A stretch of DNA of 64,000 nucleotides from Labrenzia sp. VG12 (GTDB taxonomy: Bacteria > Pseudomonadota > Alphaproteobacteria > Rhizobiales > Stappiaceae), in NCBI RefSeq assembly GCF_002237595.1, contig NZ_CP022529.1:3720001-3784000 (forward strand). Direction: 5' to 3'. The notes under the pieces were generated by a model that was given only the letters and a program-made list of their open reading frames with translations, did no database searches and was not told where the DNA came from. The position numbers and the translations under genes are program-made. Positions within the stretch are counted from its first letter, which is position 1. Each line of letters begins with the position of its first letter. Positions 37,608 through 46,222 of this stretch are shown here, one piece after another.

Positions 37608-39815
37608 TCAAACGTCCTCCATCGGCCGTTTCGGGGCAACGAGAGGCAGAACGATCTTGAATGTCGTCCCCTCGCCAACCTTGCTCTCCACGTCGATTTT
37701 TCCACCGAGCAGTTCGGTGACGAGATTATAGACGATATGCAGGCCGAGCCCTGATCCACCCATACCAAGCTTGGTCGTGAAGAACGGGTCGAAAATCTTG
37801 CCGATGGTCTCGTCAGGAATCCCCATGCCATTGTCGGCAACGGTGAGCGTCAGATGGCTTCCGTCCGTGACCGAATGGACCTTGATGACACCCGACGCCT
37901 CCGGCGGGAAGGCATGGACAAGTGCATTGTTGTAGAGATTGAGCAGCACCTGCCCGACCGGTCCGGGATAACTGTCCATCTCCGCATCGGCTTTGATCGT
38001 CGTTTCGACAATGACATGCGCCTTTTCAAGAGACGGCCCGAGGGTCACACCGATTTCCTTGACGATTTCGGAGAAACTGAAGACGCGGCGCTTGTAGCTT
38101 GTCTGGTCAACTGCAACCTGCTTGAAGCTGGCAACCAGTTCGTCGGCCTTGCTCAGATTGCGCAAGATCAGCTGGTTGCCATTGTCGACCACTTCGGCAA
38201 ATTCCAGAAGAATTTCCGGCTCCAATGGCTGGTCGACCGCCCTCCTGAAGTCCCGGCTCCTGTCAACAAGAGTGCTCGCCATCATGACGGCATTGCCGAT
38301 CGGCGTGTTCAGCTCATGGGCAACACCCGCGACCAGGGAGCCCAGACCGGCAAGCTTTTCCGATTTGACCAGCTGGCTCTGTGCCTCCTTCAGCTCCGCC
38401 ACGGTCCGGGATAATTCCGCGTTGGCCTGCGTGAGTTCCCGGGCGCGCTCGGCCACACGGCCTTCCAGATCCGCATTCACATCCTGGAGCTTGTGAATGG
38501 CCTCACGGCGCTCAAGTTCCGTGGTATTTGCACGCCCGAACAAGCTCTTCCAGTGACGCGGCACTACGGGGCTCTGGATCCGCACCTTGTGCGGCAGATT
38601 TTCGACATGACGGGCCAGCTGCAAGGCAGGCAGCGTGAAGCGGCGGTGCTGGAGGACCACAAGCCCGATCAGCGACGCGACGCATAGGCTCATCATGGCG
38701 AGATACGGCGTCATCAGCTCAAAAACGGAAGACCGGAGATCTTCCTTGGCGATGTAAAGCAACATCCGCCAGGGTGTCCCCTGCAGATCGAATGTCTTCC
38801 AGACACCATGGTCGGACCGCTGCAATTCATTGGGACTGATGGAGAAAACGGTTTCAACCTGCAAGGGATCGAGCACTTCGGACAAATTCAGGATTCGGCT
38901 GGACATCTCCTGCGGTGGCCTTGAGGCGGCGATCACCTGACCGCCTTCTGCCAGAACCCAGAACCTGGCAATGGCGGTATCGTCGACCTTCAGCTGCTCG
39001 TTCAGAACGGCCAGCGTCAGGTCCGAACCAAAGACGCCGACAAAGTCGTCCAAATGGTAGACCGGTGCCACCAGCGACACCATCAACCCTGCTGCTGCGG
39101 CATCTGGATATGGCGGCGTCCAGGCAAGCCGACGGCCGGGATTCTGCTCCGGACCAACCAAATTCACCGGGTAGGTCCCACCTGCCGCAAACACCACGTC
39201 GAGGATCTCGTCCATCGTGGTTTTACCGGTTGCTCCGCTCAGCGCCCTGAAATCGAGCCCCGGGTAGAGAACGCTGAATTCGCCCGCCGCATCGTAGTAA
39301 TAGCTCCACTGCAGGTTGGGGAACTTCTTGTGCGCATTCCACATCAGCGGCAGCGCCGTCAGCATGTCGTCCAGCTCCCGCCGGTAACCTGCAGCGCTCT
39401 TGCGAACATAGAGCGTCCCCGTTTTGGATCTGAGCTCAGGCGGCAGGATATCCCAGGGGGCCCCGGCAGGACTGCCAAGTCCGAGACTTTCCAGCGTTTC
39501 ACTCGTGCTGCCGCCGCTGCTCAGCTCCTTTCGTGATAGCAGGGTCTCCATCACGAACCGCATGCCATCCACATGTTGCTGAGCTTCTTCGAGTTGATGC
39601 TGCAAACCCTTGTGGAGCAGTTCCGCCTGCCCGATCGCCTCACGCGTCAACCGATCGGATATCTGCTTGGCCTGAAGTATTCCGAACCCGGCCCCCACCG
39701 CGGAAAGCAGCAGGATGCCGCCGACAAACAGGATGCCGTAAGCCTTTATGAGGCGTTCCGAATCTGTTCTCGGAATATCTGCGACGGACGCGGCACTGAC
39801 AGTTTCTTCGGTCAT
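37608..39815 (-). CDS. Membrane sensor histidine kinase with Cache-type sensor
   Basis: Two-component sensor. An N-terminal helix (YGILFVGGILLLSAVGAGFG), a periplasmic domain of about 300 residues that looks like a double Cache (LYPGLDFRAL, LVAPVYHLDDFVGVFGSDLTL), a second helix near 375, a coiled coil, and an unusual H-box VAHELNTPIGNAVMMAS (His near 500). The ATPase domain has the N-box LNLYNNALVHAF, DNGMGIPDE and FTTKLGMGGSGLGLHIVYNL. This H-box with ELNTPIGN belongs to the HisKA group without an obvious cognate regulator nearby. AGGAGG lies seven bases before the ATG. 735 aa. It is an orphan here. Confidence 0.93.
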   Translation of the reverse strand: MTEETVSAASVADIPRTDSERLIKAYGILFVGGILLLSAVGAGFGILQAKQISDRLTREAIGQAELLHKGLQHQLEEAQQHVDGMRFVMETLLSRKELSSGGSTSETLESLGLGSPAGAPWDILPPELRSKTGTLYVRKSAAGYRRELDDMLTALPLMWNAHKKFPNLQWSYYYDAAGEFSVLYPGLDFRALSGATGKTTMDEILDVVFAAGGTYPVNLVGPEQNPGRRLAWTPPYPDAAAAGLMVSLVAPVYHLDDFVGVFGSDLTLAVLNEQLKVDDTAIARFWVLAEGGQVIAASRPPQEMSSRILNLSEVLDPLQVETVFSISPNELQRSDHGVWKTFDLQGTPWRMLLYIAKEDLRSSVFELMTPYLAMMSLCVASLIGLVVLQHRRFTLPALQLARHVENLPHKVRIQSPVVPRHWKSLFGRANTTELERREAIHKLQDVNADLEGRVAERARELTQANAELSRTVAELKEAQSQLVKSEKLAGLGSLVAGVAHELNTPIGNAVMMASTLVDRSRDFRRAVDQPLEPEILLEFAEVVDNGNQLILRNLSKADELVASFKQVAVDQTSYKRRVFSFSEIVKEIGVTLGPSLEKAHVIVETTIKADAEMDSYPGPVGQVLLNLYNNALVHAFPPEASGVIKVHSVTDGSHLTLTVADNGMGIPDETIGKIFDPFFTTKLGMGGSGLGLHIVYNLVTELLGGKIDVESKVGEGTTFKIVLPLVAPKRPMEDV

Positions 39816-40277
39816 CGGGACGCCTCCTGTGGCCCTCGGGAAGACCGTAGCACCCCAGGGGTCGTATCAATCTCCCCCTGCACAGGCACACTGATGACAC
39901 AATGAAACAGCGCGAACTGCAAATCTTCACTACCCCGTTCTTCATCCGCAGCAAAAAAGATACGCAGTTTGCAATTAATGCAAAATATACATCTCCGAAC
40001 ATCGATATTTTTGACGATAGAAAATCGAAAAACTGCTTCAAACAACTGCAGAAACTGACATGCACCGAAGTCGAATCAACTCCAGGCCCAAGGACAGGGG
40101 AGCAAACACCTGACCGCCAAGGACAAGTTGTCGCGACCTTGCTGCTCCTATCACGTTCATTCGGGCCTGACCGACATCACCGACCCGGAAAAGGGGACGG
40201 CCCGGCAGATTGGAGCCTGCCGGGCCGCATGACTGACTGGAGGTTGGAGGTCTTCAGTCAGGCGAACTGTCGTCTGA
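39816..40277. other. 462-bp intergenic region between kinase start and porin stop
   Basis: Holds the kinase promoter region (minus) and the porin terminator. The middle (about 39940-40040) is AT-rich compared with its surroundings. A plus-strand frame from 39902 runs into the porin gene antisense and has no coding signature. Confidence 0.5.
40186..40226 (-). terminator. Terminator after the porin gene
   Basis: GGCCCGGCAG / CTGCCGGGCC, a 10-bp perfect stem with an 8-nt loop, is followed on the minus strand by CGTCCCCTTTTCC. It lies about 50 bp beyond the porin stop. Confidence 0.65.
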
Positions 40278-41420
40278 TCAGAATGTGCGCTGCATACGAA
40301 CACCGAAGAGGAGTTCGTCCGTGTCACCCTGGGTGTCGACATCAACGTTGGCGTAACCGACATCGGCACCAAGCAGGAAGCCGGACACCGGCTCCCACTG
40401 AACCGAGCCGTCGATCGCGTAACGGGTAACGTCGTTCAGGCCGCTTGCAGCATCAATGTCGGCATAGGAACCGTCAAGCGCAAGACCGATCGTGCTGGTT
40501 GCCTGGATGTAAGCACCAGCCGAAAGGGAATAACCGGTAGACGTGTCGTTGCCATTGTAGTCCGCAACGCCGTCGTAGGTTGTGACGTAGGCAAGAGCGC
40601 CGTCAGCGTAGAAGCCCTGGAAGAAGATGTTCGAACCGGAGTTCGCGAACGGCAGGTTGACGCTCACGCCACCGCCGATGGCCCAGCCGAGATCATCCTC
40701 GCCATTACCGGTATTGGTGCCGTTGGCAGCCGCATCCGGATAAACCTGGTGCAGGGCACCGGACAGCTGTGCGCTACCCCAACCCTGGGAAACGCCGAGT
40801 GCGGCGACGACGTCCGGCATACGAGTGCCGCCGTAGTTGCCGTATTCACGCTCCGAACGGTCTTCCAGAGCGATGGTTGCGGAGAAACCGTTGCCGAAGG
40901 CTGCGGTATAGGCGATCTGGTTCACGGTGACGTCGGACCAGTCGCGATCAACCACACCGATGAACGCCTGACCGGTGAAGATGTCGAAGTTCGAGGTCAG
41001 ACGACCTGCGGTCAGACCACCCCACTGGATATAGGCATTGTCGAGGGTGAAGGAAGAATTGTCACCGTTGGTCGAAGACCCGTAGATGGAGACGTAGCTG
41101 CGCAGCGTGCCGAACTCGGTTGCTGTGCGAGCGTCGAGGTACAGGTAACCACGAGCCAGCCAGGAGTAGCCGTCGCTGTCACGGTTGCGCCACGGCGAGT
41201 TGGCGTCGTCCAGAACATTGTTTACGACAAACTGGGTACGAACACGGCCGCCGACGCGGAGGCAGGTTTCGGTGCCCGGGATGTAGTAGAAACGTGCACC
41301 ATAGGCATCGCAGACACGGACATAGTCGACCGGCTCCGGAGCAACGGGAAGGTCCGCTGCCTGGGCGGTGGAGGCTGTGGCGATGGCCGCAGCGCCGAGC
41401 ATCAAGCTCTTGAAGTTCAT
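40278..41420 (-). CDS. Outer-membrane porin (Omp2b/RopA family)
   Basis: Trimeric beta-barrel porin of the alphaproteobacterial Porin_2 family. The signal peptide is MNFKSLMLGAAAIATASTAQA with cleavage before ADLPVAPEP. The mature part opens with the family pattern YVRVCDAYGARFYYIPGTET and the disulfide-forming CLRVGGRV, and ends with aromatic Phe (RMQRTF), the usual barrel C-terminus for BAM recognition. Start at 41420, preceded by GGAG; the frame opens 111 bases earlier but those residues are not a signal peptide. 380 aa. Its upstream region is the AT-rich stretch shared with mucR. Confidence 0.95.
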   Translation of the reverse strand: MNFKSLMLGAAAIATASTAQAADLPVAPEPVDYVRVCDAYGARFYYIPGTETCLRVGGRVRTQFVVNNVLDDANSPWRNRDSDGYSWLARGYLYLDARTATEFGTLRSYVSIYGSSTNGDNSSFTLDNAYIQWGGLTAGRLTSNFDIFTGQAFIGVVDRDWSDVTVNQIAYTAAFGNGFSATIALEDRSEREYGNYGGTRMPDVVAALGVSQGWGSAQLSGALHQVYPDAAANGTNTGNGEDDLGWAIGGGVSVNLPFANSGSNIFFQGFYADGALAYVTTYDGVADYNGNDTSTGYSLSAGAYIQATSTIGLALDGSYADIDAASGLNDVTRYAIDGSVQWEPVSGFLLGADVGYANVDVDTQGDTDELLFGVRMQRTF

Positions 41421-42119
41421 TTGCTTCTCCAATTTCGATTTTGCGCCGGGGAGGGAGGAGACACGAATACTTAAACGTGTTCCGCAAAGCGCGCATTTTA
41501 ACTTCCGCCTACTGGAATATACATAGTCCATCTCGGCGGCGACGCCCTTAAAAAGCCGATCGAATCGACAGAACGCAACTCAAAAAACGAAAATTCAGCA
41601 TATTGAATCCGGGAGTCATATTTTTACAACACTATGAATTGCATAGGATTTTTATCCTTTTTCACATTTTGGCGCACCCTCTTGAACATCCGGCACCGCA
41701 ACCCCATATGCCACCGTTTTTGCACCAGGTGTTTTACTTAAGAATATTTAGATCCAAAAACTGATCTTCCGTTTTTTCGATGGAGTTAAACTGATCAGTT
41801 TAATTTTGCAAACCCGAAAAATGAGCCTCAGCATTTGTATTTCCGAGCGAAATTTTCGCGTTTTTGTTGTTCAGGATTGTCATTTATAGCTAGTTTTTCT
41901 CGCTGCGACGCAGCAATTTTCGTTTTTCTTCCATTTTACAGGCCAATGACTCACTCCGTCGCAAACTCGCCACAAAAAGATCTTTGTTACAAATTTATTT
42001 TAAAAAAATTTGGACAGTACTTGAAATGAGAAGTCGTCATACAGATCTATTAGGGAAGTTTTTCCGGGACCGCGTCCGCCGTTCCGGTCAGGATGTTTAC
42101 CGCGGGACAGGGAGCTTCC
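41421..42119. other. 699-bp AT-rich divergent region between porin and mucR
   Basis: Markedly richer in A/T than the rest of the window, especially 41570-42050 with many A- and T-runs. It carries no gene that I can support. It must include both divergent promoters and holds an 18-bp perfect palindrome at 41786-41803. AT-rich, T-A-step-containing DNA is the known type of target for MucR-like proteins, so autoregulation and porin control from here are plausible. Confidence 0.7.
41786..41803. promoter_or_regulatory. 18-bp perfect palindrome in the porin/mucR region
   Basis: TTAAACTGATCAGTTTAA reads the same on both strands. A second CTGATC lies 25 bp to the left. Looks like a dimeric regulator's operator; the protein is unknown. 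Confidence 0.5.
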
Positions 42120-42557
42120 ATGCTGGAGCAAGACAATGGCAATAGCGTCGAGGCTTCGAGCCTTGTCACGCTGACGGCGGATATCGTCTCCACTTATGTC
42201 ACCAACAACACGGTTCCGACTGAGGATCTGACCGAACTGATCCGCAACGTTCACGGCGCTCTGGAGCAAGCGGCCGGATCACAGGCGTCAAACGGGCAGC
42301 CTGTTCCAGCGGTCCCAGTCGAAAAGTCGGTCACGCCGGAGTTCATCTACTGCCTGGAAGACGGCAAACCGTTCAAGTTTCTGACCCGCCACCTCAAGAC
42401 CAAGTACAACCTCACGCCCCGCGAATATCGCGAGAAGTGGAGCCTGTCAGCGACCTATCCGATGGTCGCCCCCAAATACTCCAAGAGGCGCGCGGAAATG
42501 GCCAGAAAGGCGAAACTGGGGCACAAACGGGATGCAGGTGAGCAGATCCGGAATTGA
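42120..42557 (+). CDS. MucR/Ros family transcriptional regulator
   Basis: Zinc-finger regulator of exopolysaccharide, motility and virulence genes in Rhizobiales; MucR proteins bind AT-rich DNA in an H-NS-like way. The N-terminal half is the oligomerisation region; the finger is IYCLEDGKPFKFLTRHLKTK near residue 75, with CxxD in place of CxxC and His ligands in RHLKTK; the following LTPREYREKWSL is the family hallmark. Start at the ATG at 42120, with GGGAG before it; the ATG at 42093 has no spacing for a ribosome site. 145 aa. Confidence 0.93.
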   Translation: MLEQDNGNSVEASSLVTLTADIVSTYVTNNTVPTEDLTELIRNVHGALEQAAGSQASNGQPVPAVPVEKSVTPEFIYCLEDGKPFKFLTRHLKTKYNLTPREYREKWSLSATYPMVAPKYSKRRAEMARKAKLGHKRDAGEQIRN

Positions 42558-42663
42558 AAGTGAACTGGTCTGGATAAATCCGAAACACCGATGGAATAGC
42601 GGTCGGAACAAAACAATCGCGCTGCCGGTTGAAACTGTCTGCTCTTCTTTGAAAGGCCGTCGG

Positions 42664-43578
42664 CTAACGCGCGTTCTTTCGCCTGAACTGCTCTCGAAAG
42701 GCCCGTGGCGTCAAGCCGGCCAGGCGGCCAAACAGGCGAATGAAGGACGGTGGATCGTTGTAACCAACCGCATAACAAATCTCCGAGACACTGGTTTTGG
42801 TCTCGATCAGCAACACTCTTGCCCGTTCGATCCTGAGTTCCTGCAGATAGGCTTGAGGTGACAAGCCGGTGGCGGTCTTGAAACGCCGCTGAAAGCTGCG
42901 CCCCGGCAGCCCGCTCACTTCGGCCATATCCCTGACCGTGAGCGGATCACGGTACCGGGCTTCCAGATGATGCTGGGCTTTCAGAACGGCCTGGTCGCCG
43001 TGGCGCAGCTCCGGCAGGAAGCGGTGAAACCGGCGCTGATCACGCCGCTTGAATTCGACAATGAAATGGCGCGCCGTTTCCAGGGCAACATCATGCCCCT
43101 GAAAACGCTCAATCAGGGCGAGCGCCAGGTCGACCCAGGCCATCAGTCCCCCAGCCGTAACGAGATCAGAGTATTCGATCAGGAGCTGATCGGTGTCCAG
43201 CTGCAGGCCGGGGTAGGCTGCACGAAGGTGCTGCGCGAGCCCCCAATGGGTCGTCACCAGCCTCCCGCCTGTCAGATCGGCCTCCGCTATGAAGGCCAAC
43301 CCCGTGCAGGCAGAACAGACGACGGCCCCCGTTCGGTGCTGCCCCACCAGAAAATCCGAAATCTGCGGCACTTCCTCTGCAAAAACCGGCCCTGCCGACG
43401 GTGGCAGTATCAATGCCGCATACCGTTCTGGATGCGGTTGAAACGTGTTTAGAACGGCAAGATCCAGGACGGTGTCAGAGATCCCGTTTGCATGCCCAAT
43501 AATGTCCTGCAGACCAAGCACAGCTGAGTCCAAGGATCCCGGATAGGCAAGAATGGCTACGGGCAAGCGAGTTATCAT
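42664..43578 (-). CDS. GlxA family AraC-type transcriptional regulator
   Basis: Regulator combining an N-terminal DJ-1/PfpI (class I amidotransferase-like) domain (about 1-165, with SACTGLAFIAEA) and a C-terminal AraC helix-turn-helix pair (about 215-300, LTVRDMAEVSGLPGRSFQRR and EICYAVGYNDPPSFIRLF). The DJ-1 domain is thought to sense a small amino-acid-like effector; here the elbow Cys (CSACTG) is present. 304 aa. Divergent from the MBL-fold gene 96 bp away, which is its likely target. Confidence 0.92.
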   Translation of the reverse strand: MITRLPVAILAYPGSLDSAVLGLQDIIGHANGISDTVLDLAVLNTFQPHPERYAALILPPSAGPVFAEEVPQISDFLVGQHRTGAVVCSACTGLAFIAEADLTGGRLVTTHWGLAQHLRAAYPGLQLDTDQLLIEYSDLVTAGGLMAWVDLALALIERFQGHDVALETARHFIVEFKRRDQRRFHRFLPELRHGDQAVLKAQHHLEARYRDPLTVRDMAEVSGLPGRSFQRRFKTATGLSPQAYLQELRIERARVLLIETKTSVSEICYAVGYNDPPSFIRLFGRLAGLTPRAFREQFRRKNAR

Positions 43579-43674
43579 TTGGCTGATTTAGCACATTTTT
43601 TGTCAAACGCGCCAATCCCGACAGCTAGCGATCGAGCCTAACTTCCAGGCAACAGAAAACGGAGTGATATCAAG

Positions 43675-44514
43675 ATGCTCGTTCCTTCTCAGCCGTCCCC
43701 GACCCAAACCCGCCTGGGAAACCTGACAGTCACCACACTGTCTGACGGTTTCCTCGATGTGCCCGGCGCCTACTTTTCCAATCTTTCCCCCCAAGAACAC
43801 AGACATGTTCTGCCGACGGCGCGTTTTGGCGCCAACACCTGGCTGATAGAGGCAGAGGCACGAAAGGTGCTGGTCGATGCAGGGTCCGGCAGCTGGCTGA
43901 AAGAGCGTTTTGCTGACACCGGCAACCTCGGCTGGCAGCTTGATGACAGGATGGAAGAACGCGCGGCAGTCACCGACATTATTGTGACCCATATGCATGC
44001 CGACCACATTGGCGGGCTTGTTGCCGGTGGCCGCAGTCTTTTTCCAAACGCGACAATTCACATGCAGGCGGCCGAATGGGTTTTCTGGACGGATGCAGCG
44101 CTTCCGCAATCCGTCCCGGAAGACCAGCGCCCCCTGATCGAGCTGATTCAGGCGCTTGGCACTCCGCTCAAGGGTCAGATCAAGTTGCATGAAGGTGAAG
44201 CAGACCTTGGCGGCGGCATCACTCTGCTGCCGGCCGCCGGGCACACACCCGGTCACCAGGTGGTGCATCTGTCTGCAGGGACCCGTGAGCTCATGCTGAT
44301 TGCAGATGCCGTCGTTTCAGAGGCGTTGCAGTTTGGAAATCCCGACATCCACTACGCTCTGGACGGCGACCCGGCAAAGGCCGCCGAGACACGCAAGACC
44401 CTCTTCGACAGGTTCGCCTCGAACAAAATTCCATTCGCAGCGACGCATCTGACGTCAACTGGCTTTGGCCATCTGGAGCGAAGCGGCAGCGGCTACGACT
44501 ATACCGCTGCCTGA
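43675..44514 (+). CDS. MBL-fold metallo-hydrolase
   Basis: Metallo-beta-lactamase-fold hydrolase with the metal motif HMHADHIGG near residue 105, a further His in AAGHTPGHQVVHL and Asp in IADAVVS. This subgroup includes lactonases and aryl-type esterases; no signal peptide, so probably cytoplasmic. 279 aa; GGAG ten bases before ATG. Divergent neighbour is a GlxA-type regulator that may control it. Confidence 0.9.
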   Translation: MLVPSQPSPTQTRLGNLTVTTLSDGFLDVPGAYFSNLSPQEHRHVLPTARFGANTWLIEAEARKVLVDAGSGSWLKERFADTGNLGWQLDDRMEERAAVTDIIVTHMHADHIGGLVAGGRSLFPNATIHMQAAEWVFWTDAALPQSVPEDQRPLIELIQALGTPLKGQIKLHEGEADLGGGITLLPAAGHTPGHQVVHLSAGTRELMLIADAVVSEALQFGNPDIHYALDGDPAKAAETRKTLFDRFASNKIPFAATHLTSTGFGHLERSGSGYDYTAA

Positions 44515-44531
44515 TCGAAAGGTTCTGGTTC

Positions 44532-45536
44532 TCAGCTGATGCTGACCCAGCCACCCGTCTCCGCCGAGGCAAAGATCGCGTCCAGGACCTTCATGTTCTG
44601 GACGGCGTCCTGTGCACCATAAGGCAGCGGCTCTGCACCGGAAACGGCCCGTCCGAAGACGTCAGCCAGCTCGGCATACTGGTCACAGGGCGCGATAAGC
44701 TCGGATGTCATGGACGCATCCCCCAGCAGCGAACCGTCATCCAGCCGGATCTGAAGAGCTTCTCCCTGTGGCGCGTTGAAGGGAATGACGATTTCCAGGC
44801 GCTTCTTCGTGCCGACCAGCTGCAGACGCTGATAAGGCGTCAATTGGGTGGAAACCGTAAAGGACAGGTGCCGGTTCGCGCCGAAATCCATCAACGCACT
44901 GGTCATCCGGTCGGTGCCGAACTCGGGGTCCCGGTCGATCAGCGACACAACACGCTCAGGCTCGGCATCGTAGAAAAAACGACCGGCCAGCATGGTGTAG
45001 CAGCCGATATCCATCAGGGCGCCACCACCGATATCGGCCTTGTTGCGGATATTGCCCGGATCGTCGTTGTAATAGCTGAAAAAGCCCTGGATTGCCTTCA
45101 GCTCTCCCAGGGCTCCCGAGCGCACGAGATCCCGCGCCCTGATCCATTGCGGATGCGCCCGCACCATGAAACCTTCCGCAACCAACCTGTCTTTCGGCAG
45201 TTTCAGAAGCTGCTCGGCCTCTCTTGCATTGAGTGCAATCGGCTTCTCGCACAGGACATGTTTGCCCGCCTCGACCGCCTGGACCGTTACCGGCACATGC
45301 ATATGGTTGGGCAGCGGATTGTAGATGGCGTCGATGTCCGGGTCGGCCAGGAGCTCTTCATAGGAGCCATAGGCCTTTTCAATGCCGAGCTCACCTGCGG
45401 CCGCCCTGGCCTTTTCAAGCCCTCTTGAGGCAATTGCGGCGGCGACACCGGTTTCGGAACGTTGTATGCCCGGGATAACCTTTGTCAGCCCGATCCTTGC
45501 CGTCGAAACGATGCCCCATCTGATCCTGTCCGCCAT
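44532..45536 (-). CDS. Gfo/Idh/MocA family oxidoreductase
   Basis: NAD(P)-dependent sugar or polyol dehydrogenase. Rossmann domain with variant loop WGIVSTARIGLTKVIPGI, a conserved NPLPNHMH, the catalytic-lysine motif CEKPIALNAREAEQLL, and a C-terminal alpha/beta domain with GGGALMDIGCYTMLAGRFF. Substrate unknown; related to dimeric dihydrodiol/xylose dehydrogenase-like members. 334 aa, start preceded by GGAGAG. It converges with the MBL gene 17 bp away. Confidence 0.92.
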   Translation of the reverse strand: MADRIRWGIVSTARIGLTKVIPGIQRSETGVAAAIASRGLEKARAAAGELGIEKAYGSYEELLADPDIDAIYNPLPNHMHVPVTVQAVEAGKHVLCEKPIALNAREAEQLLKLPKDRLVAEGFMVRAHPQWIRARDLVRSGALGELKAIQGFFSYYNDDPGNIRNKADIGGGALMDIGCYTMLAGRFFYDAEPERVVSLIDRDPEFGTDRMTSALMDFGANRHLSFTVSTQLTPYQRLQLVGTKKRLEIVIPFNAPQGEALQIRLDDGSLLGDASMTSELIAPCDQYAELADVFGRAVSGAEPLPYGAQDAVQNMKVLDAIFASAETGGWVSIS

Positions 45537-45559
45537 TTTCTCTCCGTTTCACACGCAAT

Positions 45560-46162
45560 TTAATCGGTTAGAAGCCCGTATTCCCGGACCTCCTTGTCGC
45601 TCATGACATGTATGCCGTCTGCGGGCGCCGCTGACAATGTGAACCAGTAGAAACGATCGTCGCCAAGCATGTCCTCGGTGTATTTCCGCGCCTCCTCGTG
45701 CTCCGGGCTGTCCTTCGGATAGTGCGCGCCGTCATGGATGCCGTCCGACCAGGAATGCACCCCGAGCACAGCCCCCTCCCCGATGGTCCGTTCAACGCCA
45801 GCCAGGAAAAGATCCACGCCGCCGGAATAGATCTCGGCGCCCGCCGGCACATGAGTTGCCAGTCCGAGCTCCCGGACCCGGTAACCGAGCTTCACATTGG
45901 TCTCGTCGTCGCTCGATCCGGAGATACCGTCCAGCACCAGCACTTTCACCCATGGAAAGGCGCTGATCACTTCGTTGAACTGATCGAGTGAAAGGGCGTT
46001 GATTTCACCACGGACATACAGCCGGTCGTCGGCGACCTGGAACCGGGTTGTCGGCATGGAATTGGCAAAGAAGTCGCTCGTGATCTTGGCGCCGGCAAAA
46101 AAGCCGGCAACGAGAATCGCAAGAACGGTAACCGCCAGCCAGACAAGGGGCCGTCGCATCAT
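45560..46162 (-). CDS. ClpP/crotonase-like exported protein (COG3904-type)
   Basis: A membrane-anchored or exported protein of 200 residues: N-terminal helix LVWLAVTVLAILVAGFFAGAKI, then a domain with the layout of ClpP-like periplasmic proteins (COG3904): VRGEINALSLDQFNEVI, VLVLDGISGSSDD, then IYSGGVDLFLAGVERTIGEG with a possible serine nucleophile, and GVHSWSDG with a possible catalytic His. Function is unknown. The SGG and HSW elements are my inference for a Ser-His pair. Two adjacent ATGs at 46162/46159, GGAAGAG upstream. Confidence 0.7.
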   Translation of the reverse strand: MMRRPLVWLAVTVLAILVAGFFAGAKITSDFFANSMPTTRFQVADDRLYVRGEINALSLDQFNEVISAFPWVKVLVLDGISGSSDDETNVKLGYRVRELGLATHVPAGAEIYSGGVDLFLAGVERTIGEGAVLGVHSWSDGIHDGAHYPKDSPEHEEARKYTEDMLGDDRFYWFTLSAAPADGIHVMSDKEVREYGLLTD

Positions 46163-46222
46163 GGCATCTCTTCCCGTCAGGCGCGGCCCGGCGCTATCAC
46201 GCCCCGAGCCGGCCCATTCAAA

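Noticed and set aside
39902..40429. 175-codon plus-strand frame between kinase and porin
   Set aside because: Crosses the porin terminator and the porin end; composition changes mid-frame and no ribosome site.
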